DNA of 10,603 nucleotides from an uncultured Clostridia bacterium (GCA_946409885.1 CAMJYF010000028.1:1-10603); one strand, 5' to 3'. Positions 1 through 6,068 are shown, counted from the stretch's first letter. Translations and numbers: made by a program. Notes: generated from the letters alone by a model not told the origin.

Positions 1-278
1 ATCAGCAGCGCCAGATCCGTGGCGGCGGGCCGCGTTCCGGCGAACCAGGTGCCGATGGCGGAGGCGGTGAAGTCGCCTTTTGCAACGTATTCTCCGTTGA
101 TCGGATCGAACCATTGATAGGTATACTCCGCGAAGGGAACAAGGCTGCCCACGGTGCCGGTCAGCACGGCGGCGGGCGGCGCGGCGTTTTCCCGGGCCCC
201 GGCGGCGTACGCTGGCGCGGCCGCGCCGAACAGCAGGATCACCGCCAGTAAAAAAGCGGTCAGCCGTTTTTGATACAT
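1..278 (-). CDS. Secreted protein, N-terminal fragment (3' end outside window)
   Basis: The ATG at 278 follows a purine-rich AAAAAGGGGG site about 8 bases upstream, and 92 codons stay open to the left edge. Residues 1-25 form a classic signal peptide: basic MYQKR, hydrophobic core LTAFLLAVILLFGAAAP, and an AYA-A cleavage site near residue 25. A short Ala/Pro-rich linker follows. Residues about 47-92 (PFAEYTYQWFDPINGEY, then KGDFTAS, ending DLALL) resemble the WFDPRTGEY...FTAS...DWVLL pattern of beta-sandwich domains annotated as putative collagen-binding domains in some secreted glycoside-hydrolase-like proteins. That likeness is from memory of the pattern and is weak. The protein is probably exported, but its enzymatic role cannot be read from this fragment. 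It has its own predicted promoter and is separated from the neighbouring operon by that operon's terminator. Confidence 0.75.
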   Translation of the reverse strand, partial: MYQKRLTAFLLAVILLFGAAAPAYAAGARENAAPPAAVLTGTVGSLVPFAEYTYQWFDPINGEYVAKGDFTASAIGTWFAGTRPAATDLALL

Positions 279-299
279 ACAGATTCCCCCTTTTTGTCG

Positions 300-330
300 A
301 CTGTTTTCAGCGGGATAATCCACTGACAGT
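300..330 (-). other. Hairpin at the 5' end of the leader mRNA
   Basis: On the minus strand ACTGTCAG (330-323) pairs with CTGA plus CAGT (310-307 and 303-300) across a 3-base bulge, enclosing a GGATTATCC-containing loop. The predicted transcript begins only a few bases upstream of this stem, and the ribosome binding site lies just downstream. A 5'-terminal stem could stabilise the mRNA or control ribosome access. Read on the plus strand it is followed by six Ts, but no plus-strand gene ends here. Confidence 0.35.
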
Positions 331-342
331 TTTTTGGATTCC

Positions 343-372
343 ATGATACCATTTTCAGGGAAGAAATGTCAA
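343..372 (-). promoter_or_regulatory. Predicted sigma-A promoter of the secreted-protein gene
   Basis: On the minus strand TTGACA (367-372) is followed after 18 bases by TATCAT (343-348), with TGG directly before the -10 box. The start of transcription would fall near 336, giving a leader of about 58 bases before the ATG at 278. Confidence 0.6.
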
Positions 373-507
373 TGTCATAGCGCAAAAAGACCAATCATCC
401 ATAAAAAAAGCCGAAAAGCCTGTACATGATTCCAAAACAGCCAATCATGCGGCGTCCTGCGGGAACAAAAACAGCGGAAGAAGTCCCTTTTACCGCGCGG
501 GGCGGCC

Positions 508-545
508 AAAAAACTGCCGCCCGTCGCAGACCGGACGGACGGCAG
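508..545 (-). terminator. Rho-independent terminator of the TetR operon
   Basis: On the minus strand CTGCCGTCCGTC (545-534) pairs with GACGGGCGGCAG (525-514): a 12-base stem with one G-U pair and an 8-base loop. TTTTTT (513-508) follows directly. It begins 16 bases after the stop codon of the flavodoxin-family gene and closes the operon. Confidence 0.9.
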
Positions 546-561
546 CTCTTTTATTTTCGTT

Positions 562-1197
562 TTACCGCACCAGCGCGGCGCCCAGCGCAAAGGCGTTGCG
601 GCATTCCTGCGGGAAGACGGTTTCGTGACGGCGCTGTTTTTCCTCCGGATCGAACATCGTCCAGGGCCAGTCGGTTTTACCGTAGTCCTTCAGCTGAAGG
701 GTATTGCCGCAGGCGAGCGTCTCCGTGGGGCCCACAAAACGGCTCAGCGTCTGCTGATAATTGCGCAGCAGCCCCTGATAGGCCGTATCCGGCGCGTTGC
801 TGGTCATAATGAGCAGCACGGGAACCGCCCGGAGACCGCAGCAGGGATTTTCCAGATTGTAGGTGAGATTCTGAAATATGAGCCGTTCATAAAGGGCGCG
901 GAAGGAGGCCGTCATCTCCCCGAGATAATTCGGGGAACCGACGATCAGGCCGTCCGCCCCGCGGATCGCGTCCAGCACAGGCGTCAGCCCGTCCTTACGG
1001 ATACAGCGCCCCTTGAAGGCCTCCTTTTTGCAGCCGAAGCAGGAGACGCAGCCGGTGTATTTTTCCAGCCGGAACAGGTCGAACCGCAGCACCTCCGCCC
1101 CGGCGGACTCCGCTCCCTTTGAAGCCTGCGCGATCAGCGTTTCCGTGTTCCAGCCCATACGGGGCCCGGCATTGACCGCGACGATCGTTTTACTCAT
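562..1197 (-). CDS. Flavodoxin-family protein with iron-sulfur-flavoprotein-like cysteine cluster
   Basis: A 211-residue cytoplasmic flavoprotein of the NADPH-dependent FMN reductase / multimeric flavodoxin group. The N-terminal VNAGPRMGWNTETLI (about 8-22) is the phosphate-binding loop for FMN, equivalent to the usual GSPRxxGNT. ADGLIVGSPNYLGEMTASFRALYERL (81-106) is the family's second FMN-contact segment. Between them C50, C53, C56 and C65 form CX2CX2CX8C, close to the compact 4Fe-4S motif of iron-sulfur flavoproteins, so it may carry a cluster as well as FMN. The start is supported by AACGGAGG seven bases before the ATG. It is the last gene of the four-gene TetR operon, 85 bases after the CMD/cupin gene, and is followed by the terminator at 508-545. 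The expected role is electron transfer or two-electron reduction of quinones or similar electrophiles. The substrate is unknown. Confidence 0.88.
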   Translation of the reverse strand: MSKTIVAVNAGPRMGWNTETLIAQASKGAESAGAEVLRFDLFRLEKYTGCVSCFGCKKEAFKGRCIRKDGLTPVLDAIRGADGLIVGSPNYLGEMTASFRALYERLIFQNLTYNLENPCCGLRAVPVLLIMTSNAPDTAYQGLLRNYQQTLSRFVGPTETLACGNTLQLKDYGKTDWPWTMFDPEEKQRRHETVFPQECRNAFALGAALVR

Positions 1198-1221
1198 CTT
1201 TTTTCCTCCGTTCTCCCGGAT

Positions 1222-1268
1222 CCGTCCCGCGCCCGCGCCGGAAAGCTTCGCGTTTTTCCGGGGGACGG
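1222..1268 (-). other. Nested intercistronic hairpin
   Basis: In the 85-base gap between the last two operon genes, CCGGAAA (1261-1255 as minus-strand TTTCCGG partner of 1238-1244) forms a perfect 7-bp inner stem with a 10-base loop. CCGTCCC/GGGACGG (1222-1228 with 1262-1268) forms a perfect 7-bp outer stem. The two arms at 1255-1268 are contiguous, while the opposite arms are separated by 9 bases. No T run follows, so it is not a simple terminator. It may be an RNA stabiliser or processing site setting separate levels for the last gene. Confidence 0.5.
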
Positions 1269-1282
1269 GCAGATCTGTTTCC

Positions 1283-2038
1283 TTATTGCAGCCTGCCGTA
1301 GTCCTCCGCCGAGACGGCCTCCAGCCACTCGTTGCCGGTTTCCTCCCCGGCCACTTCTATGGCGAGGTGCGCGAACCACTCGTCCGGGGCGGCGCCGTGC
1401 CAGTGCTTCACTTCCGGCGGGATGTTGATCACCTTGCCGGGGGTCATTTCCACCGCTTCCTTCCCCCACTCCTGATAGTAGCCACGGCCGCCCACGCAGA
1501 TGAGCATCTGTCCGCCGCCGCTTTTGGCGTGATGGATATGCCAGTTGTTGCGGCAGCCCGGTTCAAACGTCACGTTGAACACCGGCACCTGCTCCGTAGA
1601 GACCGGCGCAAGGTAGCTTTGCCCCACAAAAAACTGCCCGTAGGGGTTCGCCTCGCCGATGGGGAACGGGATGGTGTTCTGGAACCGGTCCTTTGCCGTC
1701 AGGGCGGGCGTTGCTTCGTTCCATACCTCTTTGGCCAGGCGGAACACCGCCCAGCCCTTGGGCCAGCCCACATACATGGTGGCGTGGGTGATGATGGCGG
1801 CGATCTCTTCTTTGGTGACGCCGTGGGCCTTGGCGTTCTGCAGGTGATAGGTCAGGGAGGAATCCGTAATACCGGAGGCCATCAGCGACACAACGGTGAC
1901 GATGCACCGGGTTTTCACGTCGATGGCTTCCTCATTCCACACCTCGCCGAACAGCACGTCGTCGTTCAGATGCGCGAACGTCGGCGCAAAGTCGCCGAGC
2001 TGGTTTCTGCCTGCCGTTTGTACGATTTTTTCACTCAT
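1283..2038 (-). CDS. Carboxymuconolactone decarboxylase-like / cupin fusion protein
   Basis: A 251-residue two-domain protein. Residues about 28-107 are an alpha-helical carboxymuconolactone-decarboxylase (CMD) domain (VKTRCIVTVVSLMASG, then LTYHLQNAKAHGVTKEEIAAIITH, then WAVF). It lacks the CxxC pair of the AhpD peroxidase branch, so thiol peroxidase chemistry is unlikely. Residues about 152-228 are a cupin barrel. Motif 1 carries H167, H169 and H170 and has Gln177 where many cupins have a metal-binding Glu. Motif 2 is PPEVKHWHG with H212 and H214. Such fusions occur next to oxidoreductases and ABM proteins in many Bacillota, but the reaction is generally not established. The ATG at 2038 is chosen because GGAGG lies about 8 bases upstream. 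An in-frame upstream start would overlap the preceding gene. It lies 16 bases after the ABM gene. Confidence 0.9.
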   Translation of the reverse strand: MSEKIVQTAGRNQLGDFAPTFAHLNDDVLFGEVWNEEAIDVKTRCIVTVVSLMASGITDSSLTYHLQNAKAHGVTKEEIAAIITHATMYVGWPKGWAVFRLAKEVWNEATPALTAKDRFQNTIPFPIGEANPYGQFFVGQSYLAPVSTEQVPVFNVTFEPGCRNNWHIHHAKSGGGQMLICVGGRGYYQEWGKEAVEMTPGKVINIPPEVKHWHGAAPDEWFAHLAIEVAGEETGNEWLEAVSAEDYGRLQ

Positions 2039-2054
2039 TTTATGATCCTCCGGT

Positions 2055-2381
2055 TTATTTTCTGAGAAATCTTTCATCCGCGTCAGGCCCGTCCATAGAC
2101 GCATAGCGCTCCGCGGTCATGTGCAGATCATATTGTTCCCGCAGCCGGGCCAGCTCCCGCATCATCGGGCTGGCATGATGGGCGTCCAAAGCGGCCTGAT
2201 CGCGCCAGCTGTCAATCAGCAGCACCGTTTCCGAATCGCCTATCGGCTGGAAATATTCGTACCGCAGATTGCCCTCCTCCGAGCGGATCGCATCCGCCAG
2301 TCCGCTCTCTTCCATCTCCCTGGCAAACTTTCCGGCGTTGCCGTCGGTTCCATGATAGTACAGATTGACTGAAATACTCAT
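2055..2381 (-). CDS. ABM-domain protein, putative quinol monooxygenase (YgiN-like)
   Basis: A 108-residue single-domain protein of the antibiotic-biosynthesis-monooxygenase (ABM) fold. Recognisable blocks are the N-terminal strand ISVNLYYHG, the helix KFAREMEESGLADAIRSEEGNLRYEYFQPI, the strand TVLLIDSWRDQAALDAHHASPMMREL, and a C-terminal strand. Length and layout match small cofactor-free proteins such as E. coli YgiN, which act on quinols as dimers. The start has GGAGG 8 bases upstream. It lies 14 bases downstream of the TetR gene and 16 bases upstream of the CMD/cupin gene, clearly the same transcript. Pairing with a flavodoxin-type reductase recalls the E. coli MdaB-YgiN pair, a proposed quinone redox couple. 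That functional link is inferred, and some ABM proteins have unrelated roles such as heme degradation. Confidence 0.85.
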   Translation of the reverse strand: MSISVNLYYHGTDGNAGKFAREMEESGLADAIRSEEGNLRYEYFQPIGDSETVLLIDSWRDQAALDAHHASPMMRELARLREQYDLHMTAERYASMDGPDADERFLRK

Positions 2382-2395
2382 ATCGTTTCCCTCCG

Positions 2396-3019
2396 TTATC
2401 CCCCCAGCAGCCGGACGATGCAGCCGTAGGTCAGTTCATAGACAGACGGGTAGGCAAACCGTATGTTTGCCGCCCGCATGGCGGTCCGCTGCTTTTCCGT
2501 CACCGACGTATAGGGATAGATGCCGAACATGAACGGGAAGAAGGCATAGATAAAATGCTGTATCTCCGCGTCTGTCATTTCGGAACGGAAGCGGCGGAGA
2601 ATATCCCGGACGCGGTTCATGGACTCGCCGTAGGAAGCCTTGAAGGTAATCAGCAGCTCCTCGCGGCTGTCGGCCTCCATATCGTAATTGTTCATGGAAA
2701 GCAGCTTTAACAGCTGGGGGCGCTTTTCCAGCGAACGGGCGATCAGATCCGCGATCCGCTCCCGCGTCAGCGTTTCGTTCTGTTCCAGAATGGCCGCAAG
2801 GTCTTCATTCCAGCGGTCATACTCCCTTTCAAACAGGGCCAGAAAGATCTCTTCCTTCGTCTGGAAATAGTTGTAGATCGTTGGCCGGGAAAACGGCACA
2901 ACGTTGCCGATCTCCTTCAACGTGATCTCCTTGAAGCTCTTTGTCCGGTACAGCTTTTCGCAGGCGTTGATGATCTCCTCCCGCCGCCCGGCGATCAACT
3001 CCGGCGTACCCTTGATCAT
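2396..3019 (-). CDS. TetR/AcrR-family transcriptional regulator
   Basis: A 207-residue DNA-binding regulator. Residues about 12-60 are the TetR N-terminal domain, with the helix-turn-helix ITLKEIGNVVPFSRPTIYNYF (32-52) followed by TKEEIFLALFEREY. The remaining helical domain, where ligand binding and dimerisation are expected, is less conserved, so the inducer cannot be predicted. The ATG at 3019 is chosen because AAAGGAG lies about 6 bases upstream. The in-frame ATG at 3088 would sit inside the promoter and operators. It is the first gene of the operon, and two 13-bp palindromes flank its transcription start, so it very probably represses its own operon and is released by a ligand, plausibly a quinone-like or electrophilic compound given its neighbours. 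Confidence 0.92.
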   Translation of the reverse strand: MIKGTPELIAGRREEIINACEKLYRTKSFKEITLKEIGNVVPFSRPTIYNYFQTKEEIFLALFEREYDRWNEDLAAILEQNETLTRERIADLIARSLEKRPQLLKLLSMNNYDMEADSREELLITFKASYGESMNRVRDILRRFRSEMTDAEIQHFIYAFFPFMFGIYPYTSVTEKQRTAMRAANIRFAYPSVYELTYGCIVRLLGG

Positions 3020-3046
3020 AGTCGCTCCTTTCCGCCAGCAAGATAC

Positions 3047-3059
3047 TGACAGCGTGTCA
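3047..3059 (-). promoter_or_regulatory. TetR operator O2, at the transcription start
   Basis: A 13-bp palindrome, TGACACGCTGTCA on the minus strand, has the same TGACA half-sites and 3-base centre as O1 and differs only in the central base. It covers about +2 to +14 of the predicted transcript, suited to blocking promoter escape. Confidence 0.75.
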
Positions 3060-3067
3060 ACAATTGC

Positions 3068-3096
3068 ATTATACACCACAACTGACACCGTGTCAA
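3068..3096 (-). promoter_or_regulatory. Consensus sigma-A promoter of the TetR operon
   Basis: Minus-strand TTGACA (3096-3091) and TATAAT (3073-3068) are separated by exactly 17 bases, both perfect matches to the consensus. Transcription should start near 3061, about 42 bases before the TetR start codon. Confidence 0.88.
3083..3095 (-). promoter_or_regulatory. TetR operator O1, overlapping the -35 box
   Basis: A 13-bp palindrome, TGACACGGTGTCA on the minus strand, shares five bases with the -35 hexamer. A repressor bound here would block sigma factor. Its centre is 36 bp from that of O2, which would place two dimers roughly on the same face after a little over three helical turns. Confidence 0.75.
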
Positions 3097-3133
3097 TAGA
3101 CTCCCGCGTTTTTTCGGTCCATCACGGATGTTT

Positions 3134-3200
3134 GATAACAAACAGCGGACATACCGTTCCGCGACAGGCATGTCCGCATCGATTGACAAATTCTGTTATC
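3134..3200. repeat. Nested inverted repeat upstream of the TetR operon
   Basis: GATAACA (3134-3140) pairs perfectly with TGTTATC (3194-3200). Inside it GCGGACAT (3145-3152) pairs perfectly with ATGTCCGC (3170-3177). The arms are separated by 4 bases on the left and 16 on the right. There is no T run on either strand. It lies between the end of the phosphatase gene (stop at 3261) and the TetR promoter. Function unknown; a structured 3' untranslated region of the phosphatase mRNA or a protein-binding site are both possible. Confidence 0.45.
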
Positions 3201-3260
3201 CGGCGACGGGCGCGTCAACGAGGCGGCCCCTCAAAAGGACGGCCCAACGACAGGTACGGC

Positions 3261-4481
3261 TTACGCCTCCAGCAGCTTTTCACTGAGGACGGCCAGCTGC
3301 GCATCCGTCACCCCGGCGGAAAGAAGATATTCCGAGGCGGCCGCCCGGAGGTCGGCGTTGTCGAGGGAGCCGATTCCGAACATGCCGCACAGGGTCTTTT
3401 CCAGGTTGTCGTTCAGGAGGATGCCGTAGGCGGTATCCCCCGGCTGCACGCCGTAATAGTTGCGGAAGGTGATCATGTAGTCCTGCCGGATCTCATCCGC
3501 GGAGGCGCCGGCAAAGCATTCCAGCAGAGCGCAGAGAACGCCCGTGCGGTCCTTGCCCTCCTTGCAGTGGATCAGATAGGGGCCGTCGTGTTCCGCGATG
3601 AAAACGACGCTTTCTTTGATCTTTTCCGCAAATTCCTCCCCGGCAAAATCGTAGCCCATCTCGGGGTTGACGATGGCGCAGCGGCTGTACCGGCTGCCCG
3701 GGAAGGCGTCGTACGCCCGCATGTCCGCATCGGAATCGGCCAGATTGACGACCGTTCGGATCCCCGCCTGTTCCATCGCCGCCATGGCGAACCCGTTTCT
3801 TGCAAGCGAGGGGTCGATGGGCGAACTGCTCCGGTAAAGGGTATCCGCTTTCAACCCCGTCACGGCAACCGCCCGGAAATTGGCAAATGCCGCGTCGGTC
3901 AGGTCGGGGTAATCCCCGCGGACGTCCGTGCGGGTGAGGTTGCGCGCGTTGTAAATATCCAGATAGCCCTGCTTTTCTTTCAAAGCAAGGGTGACCTCGG
4001 CGATCTTCATCTCCCACCGGTAACCGGGGTCCTCCTCGATCGTCTGCTTTTCCGCCGCGCCCGTTTCCTCGGCAAAGGAACCCATATTGACGGCAAGGGC
4101 CACCTCGTCGTCCTCCCGGTCGAAGCGGCAGAGCATCCGGCCGCTGTCCACGTCGGTATAGGAGGCGCCAACGGGCAGGTCGTAGATTCCCTCCCCCACG
4201 GTCACGGTGATGATATCGCCGATTTCGACGCCCGCCGCGTTCAGGTCCGCGAAGGTGGTATCCAGGATCAGATTGCCGTGCTTGCTGACCTCCCGGACGG
4301 CAACGGCAACGGCACGCGGCGCGTTTGCAGGATCGCTGTTTGTCGCGGCGTCGGTTCCGGTGGCCTGCGGGGCGGTGGCGGGGGCGGCGTCCGGCCCCGC
4401 TGTTTCCGGCTTGCCGCATCCGGCGGCCGCCAGCAGCGCAAGCACAACGGTAAGAACGGCGCATAAGGTCTTTTTCGGCAT
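3261..4481 (-). CDS. Lipoprotein tyrosine phosphatase with SAM-hydrolase-type accessory domain
   Basis: A 406-residue predicted lipoprotein. Residues 1-22 are a signal peptide ending in the lipobox LAAAGC, with Cys22 as lipidation site, followed by a low-complexity Ala/Thr/Pro linker to about residue 55. Residues about 60-170 (VSKHGNLILDTTFADLNAAGVEIGDIITVTV...SYTDV...ALAVNMGSFAE) resemble the C-terminal domain of SAM hydroxide adenosyltransferases, a beta domain. From about residue 195 a tyrosine/dual-specificity phosphatase domain follows: LYRSSSP, RTVVNLADS, and the P-loop HCKEGKDRTG with nucleophile C306 and R312 (CX5R). This lets it dephosphorylate a phosphoester outside the cell, on an unknown protein or small molecule. 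The start has AAAGGAG about 8 bases upstream. No other gene shares its transcript. Catalytic residues are intact. The accessory domain assignment is less certain than the phosphatase. Confidence 0.88.
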   Translation of the reverse strand: MPKKTLCAVLTVVLALLAAAGCGKPETAGPDAAPATAPQATGTDAATNSDPANAPRAVAVAVREVSKHGNLILDTTFADLNAAGVEIGDIITVTVGEGIYDLPVGASYTDVDSGRMLCRFDREDDEVALAVNMGSFAEETGAAEKQTIEEDPGYRWEMKIAEVTLALKEKQGYLDIYNARNLTRTDVRGDYPDLTDAAFANFRAVAVTGLKADTLYRSSSPIDPSLARNGFAMAAMEQAGIRTVVNLADSDADMRAYDAFPGSRYSRCAIVNPEMGYDFAGEEFAEKIKESVVFIAEHDGPYLIHCKEGKDRTGVLCALLECFAGASADEIRQDYMITFRNYYGVQPGDTAYGILLNDNLEKTLCGMFGIGSLDNADLRAAASEYLLSAGVTDAQLAVLSEKLLEA

Positions 4482-4526
4482 GGCGATGATCTCCTTTTTT
4501 TTCGCAATGGGCGGTTTTCGTTTTGC

Positions 4527-4555
4527 AGTTTACCATAAAATCGCCGTTCTTTCAA
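4527..4555 (-). promoter_or_regulatory. Predicted promoter of the phosphatase gene
   Basis: On the minus strand TTGAAA (4555-4550) is followed after 17 bases by TAAACT (4532-4527), with TTTATGG directly before the -10 box. It lies 46 bases upstream of the ATG at 4481. Confidence 0.65.
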
Positions 4556-4608
4556 CCCCGAAACGGCCCTTCGGACAAAAAAAGAGTGGGCGATTCGTCT
4601 GCTTTTTA

Positions 4609-4637
4609 TTTACAAACCCGAAGGTTTATGGTATATT
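4609..4637 (+). promoter_or_regulatory. Predicted promoter of the FAD oxidoreductase gene
   Basis: TTTACA (4609-4614) and TATATT (4632-4637) are 17 bases apart, with TTTATGG directly before the -10 box. The spacer holds a small inverted repeat, AAACC-CGAA-GGTTT (4614-4627), which could be an operator or chance. The start codon is 42 bases downstream of the -10 box. Confidence 0.65.
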
Positions 4638-4679
4638 CAGGATAAAGAAAGACGAGCGACGCTCGGTCGGGAGGCTGCC

Positions 4680-6038
4680 ATGGAACAGGCAACGGCGCGG
4701 TACACCGTCAGCTATCGGAAAGAGATCCCCCTCAAAAAGGAAACGGACGTATTCATCGCCGGAGGCGGCCCCGCCGGTGTGGCGGCGGCGGTGGCGGCCG
4801 CCCGCTGCGGCAGCAGGGTGTTTTTAGTGGAGCCATTCCCCTCCCTGGGCGGCGCGGCGGTCAACATGCTGGTGCCCGGTTTTATGACCTTCGGGGACGG
4901 GGTACATTTTCTGGCGGACGGCGTCGGCCGGGAGGTGCGGGACCGCATCCGCGCGGCTTCGCCGGAACGGTTCGCCAAATACTGCCCCGACAGCATCCCC
5001 GCCGAGATCCTCAAGAACGTCTACGACGACATGCTGGAGGAGGCCGGGGTGGAATTTGTTTTCTACACCGGCGTGATCGACGCGGCGGTAAAGGACGGGG
5101 CGATCGATTACGTGGTCTGTTCCGCGAAAAGCGGCCTGTACGCGGTAAAGGCCGCCGTTTACATCGACTGCACCGGCGACGGGGAGCTGAGCTTTTTTGC
5201 CGGGGCGGAAACGGAATACGGGGACGATAACGGCCGCGTGATGGCGGCCACGCTCTGCGGGATCTGGTCCGGGGTAGAGGAAAGCGCCATCCACGGCGGC
5301 GACAAGCTGCGGCTGGAAGAGGCCTTCCGGGACGGCGTGTTTCAGAATGAAGACCGTCACCTGCCCGGCATGTGGCGGCTGCTGGCCCAGTCCGCGCCCA
5401 ATGTGCCCGACGGCGTGACCGGCTCCAACGCCGGGCACGTCTACGACGTGGACCCCAGGGATTCCGCCTCCCTGACCCAAGGGATTGTGCGGGGCAGAAA
5501 GCAGTTACAGGAATACCGCGCCTACTACCGGGGTTACGTGAGCGGCTATGAAAACGCGGAGCTGATCGCCTCCGCGCCGTACCTGGGCATCCGGGAGGGA
5601 CGGCGCGTGGTCTGCGACTACCGGCTGGTGCTGGAGGATTTTCTGCGCCGGGCGGTATTTCCGGATGAGATCGGCCGCTACTGCTACAATATCGATATCC
5701 ACTCCCCCACCAACGACGCGGCGGGGTATGAAAAATTCATCACGGAGCACACGGGCTACCGCCTGCCGCCGGGCGAAAGCTACGGCATCCCCTACCGCTG
5801 CCTGGCGGTGAAGGGGCTGCGGAACCTGCTGACGGCGGGAAAGTGCGTCTGCGCGGACCGGTATATGCAGTCCTCCGTACGGGTGATGCCCGGCTGCTAT
5901 ATCACCGGCCAGGCGGCCGGCGCGGCGGCGGCCGTGCTCTGCGGAGAAAACGAGCCGGACGTACACCGGGCGGACGTGGCCGCCATTCAGCAACAGCTGC
6001 TGCGCCTTGGCGCGTACCTGCCGAACGCGCGGCGGTGA
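4680..6038 (+). CDS. FAD-dependent oxidoreductase (FAD_oxidored-type)
   Basis: A 452-residue, cytoplasmic, single-gene flavoenzyme. Residues 23-51 hold the Rossmann dinucleotide fold, with GGGPAG (28-33) as the GxGxxG loop and E51 as the acidic residue that contacts the adenosine ribose. In mid-protein, YIDCTGDGELSFFAGAETEYG is the DxTGDGxLA...AGA motif of this family. The C-terminal segment NLLTAGKCVCADRYMQSSVRVMPGCYITGQAAGAAAAV closes the FAD site. This pattern fits the PF12831 FAD_oxidored group (homologs of fumarate-reductase/HdrA-like flavoproteins), many of which have unknown substrates. The ATG has GGGAGG 5 bases upstream. No signal peptide or cysteine cluster for iron-sulfur binding is seen. 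It is divergent from the phosphatase gene and followed by the REP-like element. Start alternatives within the first 20 residues would lose this ribosome binding site. Confidence 0.9.
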   Translation: MEQATARYTVSYRKEIPLKKETDVFIAGGGPAGVAAAVAAARCGSRVFLVEPFPSLGGAAVNMLVPGFMTFGDGVHFLADGVGREVRDRIRAASPERFAKYCPDSIPAEILKNVYDDMLEEAGVEFVFYTGVIDAAVKDGAIDYVVCSAKSGLYAVKAAVYIDCTGDGELSFFAGAETEYGDDNGRVMAATLCGIWSGVEESAIHGGDKLRLEEAFRDGVFQNEDRHLPGMWRLLAQSAPNVPDGVTGSNAGHVYDVDPRDSASLTQGIVRGRKQLQEYRAYYRGYVSGYENAELIASAPYLGIREGRRVVCDYRLVLEDFLRRAVFPDEIGRYCYNIDIHSPTNDAAGYEKFITEHTGYRLPPGESYGIPYRCLAVKGLRNLLTAGKCVCADRYMQSSVRVMPGCYITGQAAGAAAAVLCGENEPDVHRADVAAIQQQLLRLGAYLPNARR

Positions 6039-6068
6039 CGTTGGCAAATTGGCAGTTTGTCGATGTCT

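Noticed and set aside
1013-2065. 350-codon plus-strand open frame opposite the CMD/cupin gene
   Set aside because: Translation is low-complexity and His/Arg-rich; the minus strand shows two known domains and a good RBS.
2039-2104. Upstream in-frame start for the CMD/cupin gene at 2104
   Set aside because: It would overlap the end of the ABM gene and lacks an RBS; the ATG at 2038 follows GGAGG.
3020-3088. Upstream in-frame start for the TetR gene at 3088
   Set aside because: It would translate through the -10 box, the transcription start and both operators; the ATG at 3019 has AAAGGAG.
2904-4466. 520-codon plus-strand open frame across the phosphatase gene
   Set aside because: It lies opposite a gene with clear signal peptide, catalytic motif, RBS and promoter, and its translation is a low-complexity Arg/Gly/Val-rich shadow, as expected in GC-rich DNA.
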